A DNA stretch of 64,000 bases, from assembly GCF_007896435.1 (NCBI RefSeq), contig NZ_VCBL01000001.1, positions 1,698,271-1,762,270 of the forward strand. The letters run 5' to 3'. The translations under genes and the position numbers were made by a program. This DNA is from Rummeliibacillus suwonensis. Its GTDB lineage: Bacteria; Bacillota; Bacilli; Bacillales_A; Planococcaceae. Position 1 is the stretch's first letter. Every line of letters begins with the position of its first letter. Shown here one piece after another: positions 25,459-33,694 of this stretch. The notes under the pieces were generated by a model. That model saw only the letters and a program-made list of their open reading frames with translations, did not search any database and was not told the origin of the DNA.

Positions 25459-27151
25459 ATTTAAAATTATAATTTGTTACAATTTTTTCACGATTCATAG
25501 TCACATCGTGAAAATATTCATATAAAGAAATACCTAAGAAGGATCCAGACACATTATATACATGATCATACCCTGAATTTTGTAGTGCCATGACTGCATT
25601 ATAACTCCGTTGACCAGAGCGACAATGTACATAGACTGGTACATTTTTTGGAACTTCATCCATACGATCGCGTAATTCGCTCAATGGAATATTCATAGCA
25701 TTGACTAAATGTCCATTAGCAAACTCTTTTTTTTCTCGAACATCTACAAATACAGCTCCACTTTCAACCAACTCGCGGACTTCTGAAACATGAACTTGTT
25801 GATAGCGACCATATAAGATATTCAATCCGACAAGCGCCGCCAAGTTTACAACATCTTTTGCTGTACTGAACATTGGAGAATAGGTTAATTCTAGTTCTTT
25901 TAAATCTTCTAATGTACCATCCATCATGATAAGTGTTGCTATAACATCGATCCGCTTATCGACATTTCCTTTCCCAATAGCTTGTGCGCCTAAAATGCGG
26001 CCTGTTGGTACTTCAAAAACTAGTTTAAAATGAAGTGGATGACTATTAGGCATTAAACTTACTTTATCTGGTGCAATAATATACACGCTATCAGCAGGAA
26101 TTCCTGCTTTTTTGGCAGTCTTTTCATTCAAACCGGTTACTGCACAATTCAGATCGAAAATTTTTATACTCGAAGAACCGATTACTCCTTTGTTTTGATG
26201 TGGAATACCATACATATGATCAGCTGCTGCACGAGCTTGTCTTTGGGCAGGACCCGCTAGAGCAAGACGCGTTGGTTTACGTATAATACGTTGATATACT
26301 TCAATCGCATCTCCTACTGCATAAATGGAAGGATCTGATGTTTGATAATTTTGATTTACTTTGATCCCGCCAAGTTCTCCGATTTCAAGACCTGCTTCTT
26401 TTGCCAAAGTGGTTTCAGGGCGAACACCGATTGCTAAAACGACTGCTTGTGCCTTCACTTGCTTACCTGAATTTAACTCCACATGATCTTCTGCAACTTT
26501 TGCAAGACCATCTCCTAGAATCAATTGAATACCTTTATCTGTCATTTCTTTATGAAGGATTTGAGCCATATCATCATCAAAAGGCACCATAATTTGATGA
26601 TTAAACTCTACTAAAGAAACGTTTTTACCTGCTAATTTTAGATTTTCTGCTACTTCAACCCCAATAAATCCTCCACCGATGACAGCAATATCATTTAAAC
26701 CATCGCTTTTTATATAGTGATTTAAGCGTTCAATATCTGGTACATTACGTACAGTAAACACATGTGGCATATCAATACCTACTAGATTGGGTACAAATGG
26801 ATTTGCGCCAGGTGATAACACAAGCGTATCATAGCCTTCATCATATTGTTCACCCGTAGCTACATTTTTGACTGTGACTGTTTTTGGATCACGATTAATT
26901 TTCACGACTTCTTGATGAACACGTGCTTCAATATTATATTTTGATTGAAAGCTTTGCGGACTCATCAGAACAAGCTTTTCGCTATTTTCAACAATCCCGC
27001 TTAAATGATATGGTAAAGAACAGTTTGAAAAGGAAACATGAGGTCCTTTTTCAAACATGATAATTTCCGCTTGTTCATCTAATCTTCGAATACGTGCAGC
27101 AGTTGATGCACCACCTGCTACTCCACCAACAATTAAAAACTTTCTACCCAT
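25457..27151 (-). CDS. cdr: CoA-disulfide / persulfide reductase with C-terminal rhodanese domain
   Basis: This 564-residue protein has an FAD site (V-G-G-V-A-G-G-A-S), the active Cys44 in S-F-S-N-C-S-L-P-Y-H, a second nucleotide site (I-G-G-G-F-I-G-V-E), Y-A-V-G-D-A, and a rhodanese domain from about 455 with V-H-C-R-S-G-Q-R-S. Such CoADR-RHD enzymes reduce CoA disulfide or CoA persulfide with NAD(P)H in sulfide handling. The ATG follows AGGAG. Two CstR-like operators upstream fit that role. The last codon is AAA, and the TGA stop spans the junction of the ATTT target site with the family A element, so the natural end is altered. Confidence 0.93.
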   Translation of the reverse strand: MGRKFLIVGGVAGGASTAARIRRLDEQAEIIMFEKGPHVSFSNCSLPYHLSGIVENSEKLVLMSPQSFQSKYNIEARVHQEVVKINRDPKTVTVKNVATGEQYDEGYDTLVLSPGANPFVPNLVGIDMPHVFTVRNVPDIERLNHYIKSDGLNDIAVIGGGFIGVEVAENLKLAGKNVSLVEFNHQIMVPFDDDMAQILHKEMTDKGIQLILGDGLAKVAEDHVELNSGKQVKAQAVVLAIGVRPETTLAKEAGLEIGELGGIKVNQNYQTSDPSIYAVGDAIEVYQRIIRKPTRLALAGPAQRQARAAADHMYGIPHQNKGVIGSSSIKIFDLNCAVTGLNEKTAKKAGIPADSVYIIAPDKVSLMPNSHPLHFKLVFEVPTGRILGAQAIGKGNVDKRIDVIATLIMMDGTLEDLKELELTYSPMFSTAKDVVNLAALVGLNILYGRYQQVHVSEVRELVESGAVFVDVREKKEFANGHLVNAMNIPLSELRDRMDEVPKNVPVYVHCRSGQRSYNAVMALQNSGYDHVYNVSGSFLGISLYEYFHDVTMNREKIVTNYNFK

Positions 27152-27228
27152 TCACTATCACTCCTTGGATTTATTAGCTCTGTGGAACCATACAGTTATC
27201 GATTTGTTCAAATAAAGCAAAACATTTT

Positions 27229-27244
27229 ATACCTACTAGGGTAT
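27229..27244. promoter_or_regulatory. CstR/CsoR-like operator 2
   Basis: ATACCTACTAGGGTAT is an inverted repeat with one mismatch. It has the ATACC(C)-GGGTAT form known for CstR operators. It lies about 80 bases before the reductase start, inside the leader. Confidence 0.55.
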
Positions 27245-27311
27245 ATAAAATAACAAAATGACCTGACTGAATCTATTTTATAAAGTGAAGCTTAAATTTT
27301 ACTTTAATCTA

Positions 27312-27340
27312 AATTTATACCCATGTAGGTATTTTGTCAA
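27312..27340 (-). promoter_or_regulatory. Reductase promoter with CstR-like operator 1 in its spacer
   Basis: On the minus strand TTGACA (27335-27340) and TAAATT (27312-27317) are 17 bases apart. The 16-base repeat ATACCCATGTAGGTAT (27317-27332) fills the spacer. A persulfide-sensing repressor bound there would block RNA polymerase. Confidence 0.65.
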
Positions 27341-27470
27341 CAAATAAAGTTTACTCGCATCAGAAGTAACAAAAAACACGATCTATAGAGATAAAAACCA
27401 TTAAAGATGACGAAAAATTTTATTCTTAGGCTACTTTCGTAAACTTTGTTGTTTTTGTTTGTAATTCTTT

Positions 27471-27499
27471 TTGCTGATAAAGAACAAATGTTCTATAAT
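27471..27499 (+). promoter_or_regulatory. Promoter with LexA-like box for the SAP gene
   Basis: TTGCTG (27471-27476) and TATAAT (27494-27499) are separated by 17 bases. GAACAAATGTTC (27482-27493) sits in the spacer against the -10. It matches the inner part of the Bacillus SOS box, CGAAC-N4-GTTCG, but lacks the outer C and G. Confidence 0.6.
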
Positions 27500-27529
27500 A
27501 TATAATAAAGAAATATGGGGGCGTAATTT

Positions 27530-28096
27530 ATGAGACCTAACCTAACGAAAGATATAAGTGTAGAAGGTTTTAAAGATTTCTATTGGTTAAAGGAAGAATT
27601 ACAATCTTTTTGTAGAGAAAATGGAATAAGTGCTTCTGGTTCTAAAATAGAGATTTCCAATAGGATTGAAACATTTCTTCGGACAGGAGAAATAAAAAAT
27701 CCTACCAGAAAATCGAAAGCGAATAAGAAGATGGAGCCTCAGGTAGATTTAAGTCTTGATACAGTTATTACAGAAAACCATCGTTGTAGTCAAAATGTAA
27801 GAGCTTTTTTTAAGACAGTTATTCCGAAATTTCATTTTTCCACCTATATCCAAAACTATTTTAAAAACAATGTTGGAAAAACATATTGTGATGTAGTAGA
27901 TGCTTGGTATGAGGAAGAAGAACGGAAAAAAGATCCTTCGTACAAGAAAATCATTGCACCCAAATTTGAATATAATCAATTTATTCGTGACTTTTTTGCC
28001 GACCCCAAAAATCAAGGAAAAAGTCGTGAAAAAGCGATTAAAGCCTGGAATGAAATTAAAAAACTTCCTGGAAGCCATAAATATACGTCTAATTAG
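27530..28096 (+). CDS. SAP-domain protein, DUF6434 type
   Basis: This 188-residue protein has an N-terminal SAP-like helix pair (about residues 17-52: W-L-K-E-E-L-Q-S-F-C-R-E-N-G-I-S-A-S-G-S-K-I). The C-terminal half has repeated blocks around H-F-S-T-Y-I-Q-N-Y-F-K-N-N and Y-N-Q-F-I-R-D-F-F-A-D, each followed by a W motif (V-D-A-W-Y, I-K-A-W-N). SAP motifs bind DNA. The gene is monocistronic, with a GGGGG site, and its promoter has a LexA-like box, suggesting induction by DNA damage. The protein is hydrophilic and basic. Confidence 0.8.
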   Translation: MRPNLTKDISVEGFKDFYWLKEELQSFCRENGISASGSKIEISNRIETFLRTGEIKNPTRKSKANKKMEPQVDLSLDTVITENHRCSQNVRAFFKTVIPKFHFSTYIQNYFKNNVGKTYCDVVDAWYEEEERKKDPSYKKIIAPKFEYNQFIRDFFADPKNQGKSREKAIKAWNEIKKLPGSHKYTSN

Positions 28097-28566
28097 TTGG
28101 GTACATTTTAACATTTCTACTATGCTGTGATTTGACTTTTGACAAGCGGAAACAAGCATTTGTTTGACTCGTTCATCAAATGCCTTTTCCCCTAATTCAA
28201 TCCAACTCGACCAGTATGGGTAACCTATCCAAGTATTTTTGCCCATACCTTGAGAACGCTCCACCCTCCCCTTCAAACAATTATAAAAATTATTAACGTG
28301 TTGGATATGGTATATCTTTTTACACGCTGTTTTTGGTGTTCAACCACTGTTTCGTGTTGTAAGCATTTTAGTTTATCGAATTCTTATAGTTTATGCTATA
28401 TCTGAGCAATCCTTGAGAAAATCTCATAAGATTGCTGACATGACATGTATAGATAAGTGCTTAGAGTAGTGACCACTCTTGCACAATCATTATGTGATTA
28501 CAATCCAAAATAACATGATATCTTCAAATAAAATCCTCAAAAACCTGGAATGGAGGTAAGAATTTT
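28097..28566. other. 470-base stretch without a convincing gene
   Basis: On the minus strand 28130-28276 an open frame encodes G-K-N-T-W-I-G-Y-P-Y-W-S-S-W-I-E-L-G-E-K and has protein-like composition, but beyond 28097 it becomes pure antisense of the SAP gene. It may be the remnant of a lost gene. I see no terminator or repeat here. Confidence 0.3.
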
Positions 28567-29286
28567 CTAGTCACGTTCAAGAGGACAATAACCACAAGCG
28601 CCAAGACCCGGAATATCTTTTGACAAGCAACATGATCTTCGTATGGGCTGATTAACGAGGCTTGCAGGTGCTCTGCCTTTCGTATACTCATAAAACAAAG
28701 ACTTTTCACTAAAACGTGACCACACTTCTGTTGACTCCAATATTTCTAAATCTGCCATTGCTCGATCAGCAAGTTGCGGATCATCAAGTAATTTTGCATA
28801 AACGTTTACTATATGTACAAAAAAATTATCCCAAATAACCCGTGGCGAGATGGAAGTTGTGTTACGTAAATCTTGAACGATTTGATAACATTGCTTATAT
28901 AAAATGGTTGACATGACATGTTCACGTTCTAAGTCTTCTACATAACGCCAATCATTGGGACTCGCAAACATGCAAATCGTATAAAGACCATTTTCTTTTG
29001 TAGCATCGAATTGCAAATCACGATCACTACCATCCCAGATTTCATCATAAGCACTTAACATATAAAATTGCATCGCTACAAATTGACCATAACGCTTGGA
29101 AAAATGCGAAATAGCGGCCGTTTTCGAACGAGCATTTGTAATGCCCATCATTAAATCTGCAAATTCATCTTCTTGAAAAAATTCTTTATGCACACGTTCT
29201 AACGTAAAAAGAGTGCGCGCTGGCATTGTTGTATAAACATTGTACGAATCAAGCATCAAAACTTGATCTATCGTAAGTGCTGGCAT
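28567..29286 (-). CDS. FhuF-like (2Fe-2S) ferric reductase
   Basis: This 239-residue soluble protein ends with R-R-S-C-C-L-S-K-D-I-P-G-L-G-A-C-G-Y-C-P-L. The C-C-x(10)-C-x2-C spacing is that of the FhuF C-terminal cluster domain, which binds a 2Fe-2S centre in ferric-siderophore reductases. The N-terminal 200 residues are helical and resemble the iron-transport reductase body only weakly. No siderophore transport gene is adjacent. The ATG follows AGGTGAT. Confidence 0.65.
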   Translation of the reverse strand: MPALTIDQVLMLDSYNVYTTMPARTLFTLERVHKEFFQEDEFADLMMGITNARSKTAAISHFSKRYGQFVAMQFYMLSAYDEIWDGSDRDLQFDATKENGLYTICMFASPNDWRYVEDLEREHVMSTILYKQCYQIVQDLRNTTSISPRVIWDNFFVHIVNVYAKLLDDPQLADRAMADLEILESTEVWSRFSEKSLFYEYTKGRAPASLVNQPIRRSCCLSKDIPGLGACGYCPLERD

Positions 29287-29456
29287 CTTATCACCTGATT
29301 ACTTCATCATATTTCTTCTCTATCATATTACAAATTACACCTTTTAGCTTTAAAATTGCATCTTTATAGAGAGAACTCAGATATGCTATTTCAAATGAAA
29401 ACAATCATTACATTTGCTTATAGCCTGATGGCAAATCATTTATACAACATAGAATA

Positions 29457-29489
29457 AAAAGCATCGCAAAATCAAAATACGATGCTTTT
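29457..29489 (-). terminator. Terminator of the MMPL remnant
   Basis: AAAAGCATCG pairs with CGATGCTTTT around a 13-base loop, with T runs on both strands. It is the end of the TetR-MMPL unit. Confidence 0.8.
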
Positions 29490-29515
29490 TATGCTAGATT
29501 GATCGACTCAGATGA

Positions 29516-30408
29516 TCATTTACTACGCTTACGGAACAAAGTTATGAGCCCTGGCAAGATCGTTAGTGCACAGATCAGGCTTAATAGCGTATCAAGAACC
29601 GTCGTAACACCAAAATCTTTTAGCACTGGAAAGCTGACAAACATCAATGTCGAGAATCCCAAAATCACTGTTAAACCAGAAGCTGTAATAGCTTGCCCCA
29701 CTTTAGAGAGCGACACTTTTATAGCTTCTTTAGCATTTAAACCTTTCGCTTCCTCTTCTCGGAAACGTTCCATTATAAGAATTGTAAATTCTGTACCAAT
29801 CCCTAACACTAAACAACTAAGAGCAATCGTTAATGGATTGTACGACATATTTAACAATAATAAAGTACCTGGTGAAAATCCTAGAACTAATGCGATTGGA
29901 ACTAATGGATATAATGCTTTGGTGTCAGAGAGTCTTCCATATTCTTTTCAATTCTCTTGACATCTTTTGGATCAAACTCATTCATCATCGTCTCTTGCAT
30001 TAAATGGTTATTTTCCTCAGAGGCACTACCATTCATTGAAGAAACATTACCTGATTGAAACATCTCGTTCATCAACGTTACATAGTTCAGTGTCCCAGTA
30101 ATATTATCTATTTTAGTGGCTTTTTCGTTAAAAGATACTAATTTCTTGGTCATTTCATGCGAAATCAGTTTATCCCTGTCGCCACTGATTAATAAGTAGA
30201 CGCCATCACCACCAAAGTTTTTTTGATACGTTGTTGTGTTTTTATAAGCATCAGAATTGGAACTTACAAAAACATCATTCCCCATTTTCATATCGATTTT
30301 TGTTATACCGAAAGCAAAGAAAATGGTTAAAATTGCAATACTAATTAATATTGGCTTTGATTTTTTTACAATCAAATGACCAATTCTATTAAATAATCGA
30401 TCTAGCAA
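29516..30408 (-). pseudogene. MMPL/RND transporter, internally deleted and frameshifted
   Basis: The 5' part (30408 to about 29925, TTG start after GGGAGG) encodes a membrane segment at residues 19-35 and part of the first external loop of an MMPL protein. At about 29925 the frame is lost. A second frame follows at once with K-A-L-Y-P-L-V-P-I-A-L-V-L-G, then S-Y-N-P-L-T-I, G-I-G-T-E-F-T-I-L-I-M-E-R-F-R-E-E and the last membrane helices. Intact relatives have some 700 or more residues; about 300 remain, so the middle was deleted and the junction is out of frame. Original role: lipid or drug export under the TetR gene upstream. Confidence 0.88.
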
Positions 30409-30491
30409 TTTATCTTCCTCCCTCTAATACTTCTACAATATATACAATTAGTAATAGAGGAACAAACGCCAAAATAGAATAGATGTTTTAT

Positions 30492-30513
30492 TTTAAGACA
30501 TGTGTCTTAAAAT
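30492..30513. promoter_or_regulatory. Palindromic operator before the MMPL remnant
   Basis: TTTTAAGACA and TGTCTTAAAA form perfect 10-base arms around TG. It lies between the TetR stop and the MMPL start. It is a likely TetR binding site and could also act as a hairpin. Confidence 0.65.
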
Positions 30514-30516
30514 GTC

Positions 30517-31065
30517 TTACTTTTGCACCATTTCATCTAATATATCTACCAAATTTTGTCTATTTATATGTCCTTCCCGATTAATCCATTTTTTGATAAG
30601 GACAAGAATCATATTTCCATAAAGTTCGCTGATCACTTCTGGATGATTTAAATTTTTTACTTTTAATGAAATGGGGTCATTGCGATTTTTTGCATTTTCA
30701 TAAATCATTTCCCCGCAAAGCTTTGACAATTTATCAATAATATTCGTAACATCACCCTTTCTGATAACATTTGCAACCAACGTATTATGCTGCTCTACAT
30801 AATCAATAACCACCTCCGAAATATTTTCATATTGTCCCTGACTTTCAAGAACCTTTTGTTGAACTTCTTCCCCCATTATATTGATCACCTGTTCTAACAA
30901 TTGATATTTGTCTTCATAATAACGGTAAAAAGAACTGCGATGAATCAATGCCTGCTGACAAATATCATTTACTATAATGGTAGAGAATGATTTTTTATAT
31001 AATAGCTCCATAAAACTATCCAATATATTTTTTTCATACGTTTTTCTGTATTGGTAGACATCCAA
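30517..31065 (-). CDS. TetR-family regulator
   Basis: This protein of about 182 residues has a TetR helix-turn-helix: F-S-T-I-I-V-N-D-I-C-Q-Q-A-L-I-H-R-S-S-F-Y-R-Y-Y-E-D-K-Y. The start is unclear. The frame opens at an ATG at 31158, but that adds about 30 unusual residues. A TTG at 31065 after GAGAGGGAGG gives a normal length, while an ATG seven bases after the same site is in another frame, so a small frameshift near the A-rich run at 31030-31040 cannot be excluded. It probably repressed the MMPL gene that follows. Confidence 0.8.
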   Translation of the reverse strand: MDVYQYRKTYEKNILDSFMELLYKKSFSTIIVNDICQQALIHRSSFYRYYEDKYQLLEQVINIMGEEVQQKVLESQGQYENISEVVIDYVEQHNTLVANVIRKGDVTNIIDKLSKLCGEMIYENAKNRNDPISLKVKNLNHPEVISELYGNMILVLIKKWINREGHINRQNLVDILDEMVQK

Positions 31066-31285
31066 AAACCTCCCTCTCCCTGCCCATACCCAGATAAAAC
31101 ATGAATCATCACCCATATCATATCTTTTCCCAAAGAAAAAAGCTGTTCTTAAGTCCATGATGAGAACTTTAGATACAGCTTTAAAAGAGCATTCATCCTA
31201 CAGTAACAGGCAATTATATCCTCCCCTTTAAAACACAAATAAAAAAGAGAGTCAACTGCTTATAAAAGCAAGACGGGTTTGCCTA

Positions 31286-31321
31286 ACACACAATAGGAGG
31301 ATGAAGAACCCCCCACTATGA
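31286..31321 (-). terminator. Conserved-loop hairpin after queF
   Basis: On the minus strand CATAGTGGGGGG and CCTCCTATTGTG flank TTCTTCAT. It is the same loop as in the hairpins at 2871, 5601, 43029 and 45318. It is about 50 bases after the queF stop. Confidence 0.5.
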
Positions 31322-31368
31322 GAGCTTTGATTTTAACAGGTAGATTTGTCATTGGATTTTTAAAATAT

Positions 31369-31869
31369 TTAGCGATTATCAACTTTTTCTGGATAAAGAT
31401 CATGATGAAACAACCGATGCTCAGCCATTTTTTCATACTTTGTACCTGGACGTCCATAATTGCACCATGGATCAATGGACAGACCACCTCTAGGTGTGAA
31501 TTTCCCCCATACTTCAATATAGCGGGGATCTAATAGCTTCACCAAATCTGTCATAATCATATTGACACAGTCCTCATGAAAATCTCCATGATTGCGATAG
31601 CTAAACAAATACAATTTCAGCGATTTACTTTCAACTAACTTTTGATCCGGAATATATGAAATATAGATCGTTGCAAAATCCGGCTGTCCAGTCATCGGAC
31701 AAAGACTAGTAAACTCTGGACAATTAAACTTTACGAAAAAGTCATTTTCGCTATGCAAATTATCCACCGCTTCTAATACGTCTGGTGCATAATCATATGA
31801 ATATTTTGTATTTTGATTACCTAAAAGCGTTAAGTCTTTCAATCCCTGCTCATTCGTTCTTCCTGACAT
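31369..31869 (-). CDS. queF: NADPH-dependent 7-cyano-7-deazaguanine reductase QueF
   Basis: This 166-residue enzyme of the T-fold family reduces preQ0 to preQ1 in queuosine synthesis. The catalytic Cys is in [13 protein letters not shown], and the QueF motif [15 protein letters not shown] and the Asp of H-E-D-C-V-N are present. It is of normal length for the short type. The ATG has AAGGAGG seven bases upstream. A family C element starts immediately beyond that site. No other que genes are in the window. Confidence 0.96.
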   Translation of the reverse strand: MSGRTNEQGLKDLTLLGNQNTKYSYDYAPDVLEAVDNLHSENDFFVKFNCPEFTSLCPMTGQPDFATIYISYIPDQKLVESKSLKLYLFSYRNHGDFHEDCVNMIMTDLVKLLDPRYIEVWGKFTPRGGLSIDPWCNYGRPGTKYEKMAEHRLFHHDLYPEKVDNR

Positions 31870-31883
31870 GAAAATGCCTCCTT

Positions 31884-32102
31884 ATAAAGTGAAACTTCCA
31901 TCAGGGGGATTTTCCTCATCCCCCACTGAAATAGAGGAACTCAGGTTAAGAACGCCACGTCCTGTGGCAACACCTGAGGAACCCAACATCCTGTTGGCCC
32001 GAACCAATCGGGCTTTTACGGGCAGTTATTCCCTCATCTATCTTTCTCATTTCTCTCTAAATCTTGAGATGGGGGTCTTACTGCCCGTTAATGCGGGGTA
32101 AA
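31884..32102 (+). repeat. Family C element, full copy, upstream of queF
   Basis: The 219-bp copy runs from ATAAAGTGAAACTTCC to GGGGTAAA. It has the shared core at 31954-31968 inside a CTCAGGT/ACCTGAG outer stem, followed by CCAACATCCTGTTGG. It then has a nested pair in which ACGGGCAGT pairs with ACTGCCCGT and encloses the CATCT/AGATG hairpin. On the minus strand its last bases join the queF ribosome site. Confidence 0.85.
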
Positions 32103-32138
32103 TAACAGAAGCCACGATCGCAATAACCCAAACTAAAA

Positions 32139-32166
32139 AGCCATGTCCGCAAAAGTGGACATGGCT
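32139..32166 (-). terminator. Terminator downstream of the ABC operon
   Basis: AGCCATGTCC pairs perfectly with GGACATGGCT, and TTTTTAG follows on the minus strand. It now lies about 350 bases beyond the interrupted ABC permease. The stretch 32171-32480 has no supported gene. Confidence 0.85.
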
Positions 32167-32480
32167 CGAATCGCATGTTCCATAGTTTTTTATAGAGGGT
32201 TTGCGCTATGAACCTCATTTTATATTCGAATAAATCATATGGGAAGTTTTCAATTCTGTCAAGGAACCGATTTCTGATATAATTCTATTCATGAGAAAGC
32301 CTCTTTCTAGATGTGTTCCGCCGTCCAAGCGTACATTTTATGATAGAGTGCTTTCTCTTTTTTTATCAACTATTTTGTTCGAGAACTATTTTACACATAG
32401 CACTCAGTCGACCATTTTATCCTACATGAATAGAGGATCACAGACCATTTTCCAAACTAATTTTATTTATTTTTGAATCG

Positions 32481-32699
32481 ATAAAGTGAAACTCTATCAG
32501 TGGGGGTTTTCTTCATCCCCCACTGAACTAGAGAAACTCAGGTTAAAAGCTCCACGTCCTGTGGCAACACCTGAGTGACCAACATCCTGTTGGCCCGAAC
32601 CAATCGGACTTTTACGGGCAGTTGATCTCCCATCTATCTTTTTCGCTTCTCTCTCAATCTTGAGATGGGGGGTCTTACTGCCCGTTAAAGCGGGATAAA
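32481..32699 (+). repeat. Family C element inserted in the ABC permease gene
   Basis: The 219-bp copy runs from ATAAAGTGAAACTC to CGGGATAAA, about nine tenths identical by eye to the copy at 31884. The core is CCACGTCCTGTGG at 32552-32564 between CTCAGGT and ACCTGAG. The first hairpin has a perfect CAGTGGGGG/CCCCCACTG stem. The permease frame enters it from the right and reads through nearly all of it. Confidence 0.87.
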
Positions 32700-33549
32700 C
32701 TAAAATGGAAAAAATACAAAATAAGATGGAAGCACCTAAGATAAACACTATATGGGTACCCTGTGATAATAGATGATGATGCCATTCATACGTAACTCCA
32801 TACATAGACATATACTCTTCTTTTGCTATAGGTGCACCAGCAAAAACCTTCCCTAATGAATCATTCATCAATAAGTTTCTTAACATGACTGTTGGATGGC
32901 TTAAAGGAAAGTAAACCATGAATTTCTGTACATATTCAGGAAGTGCACCCATAGGTACATAAACACCACATAAGAAGCCGATCACTGTACCGATAATGGT
33001 ACTTAATGTTGAAAAAGCAGTCTGAGATTCAACCAATAACGTGCATACCAAGTTAAAAGAACTTGCCAGTGTAACGGCTAATAATAATACACCAACCATT
33101 TTAAGCATCGTTGGAAATTCAATCCATTTGTCACCTGTCGATACTAGGAAAATTTCGCAACCAATCAATGCTAAAATAGAAAAAACACTCCCAATGATAA
33201 ATGCATTTATCACATAACTGATCAGTAAGTTTCCTCTTGAAATCGGCATAGTTAAGAAATCTTCTGCCCTTTTTGTTTCGAGATCTTGTACATAAATACC
33301 AAACGCACCTAATGTGGTTGTAATAGCTAGAATAGATAGCAATCCAGCAACCATCCATTCATTGACCATCGATTTGATATCCGTTGTTACCGTCACCATC
33401 TGTGAAATCGCATCCAACTGCGTTTTCTGTAAAAACAAAGCATACAACAAAATCACGATCAAAACAGATAACAATGAAAAAAATACGGTTGTTCTTTCTC
33501 TTCTAAATACTTTTGAGTGTCTGCTCACTAAGCTTAGCATCGTTGACAT
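32497..33549 (-). CDS. ABC-2 type permease, C-terminus replaced by a family C element
   Basis: The first 283 or so codons encode an ABC-2 membrane protein with about six hydrophobic segments and E-T-K-R-A-E-D-F-L-T-M-P-I-S-R. In the last membrane helix (L-F-C-I-F-S-I-L-V) the frame passes into the element at 32699 and adds about 66 unrelated residues. The start is the ATG at 33549 after GGAGAATT. It overlaps the original 3' end of the ATPase gene. Function in efflux is likely impaired but not certain. Confidence 0.75.
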   Translation of the reverse strand: MSTMLSLVSRHSKVFRRERTTVFFSLLSVLIVILLYALFLQKTQLDAISQMVTVTTDIKSMVNEWMVAGLLSILAITTTLGAFGIYVQDLETKRAEDFLTMPISRGNLLISYVINAFIIGSVFSILALIGCEIFLVSTGDKWIEFPTMLKMVGVLLLAVTLASSFNLVCTLLVESQTAFSTLSTIIGTVIGFLCGVYVPMGALPEYVQKFMVYFPLSHPTVMLRNLLMNDSLGKVFAGAPIAKEEYMSMYGVTYEWHHHLLSQGTHIVFILGASILFCIFSILVYPALTGSKTPHLKIEREAKKIDGRSTARKSPIGSGQQDVGHSGVATGRGAFNLSFSSSVGDEENPH

Positions 33550-33694
33550 ATGGCAATTCTCCTTCCTCATTGATTCGAATGAACACATCATCCATAGATC
33601 CCTTAATCACTTCAAATGATTGTAATACCGGTTCTAATTCCTTTAAAATTTCTAATGCCTCTATGGTTGATCGGATAGGCATGGTGAATGTACC
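33503..33694 (-). pseudogene. In-frame 3' remainder of the ABC ATPase gene after a nonsense codon
   Basis: After the TAA at 33695-33697 the same frame stays open for 63 codons and reads G-T-F-T-M-P-I-R-S-T, then M-D-D-V-F-I-R-I-N-E, the usual C-terminus of drug ABC ATPases. It ends at TAG 33503-33505. No shift is involved, only the stop. It overlaps the permease start by 47 bases. Confidence 0.8.

Noticed and set aside
27749-28276. 175-residue minus-strand frame overlapping the SAP gene
   Set aside because: Most of it is antisense to a real gene; only the first 45 codons look protein-like, so a remnant is noted under the gap entry.
32291-32476. 61-residue plus-strand open frame between two family C copies
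   Set aside because: No ribosome site and no recognisable family; a TATAAT upstream is not enough.
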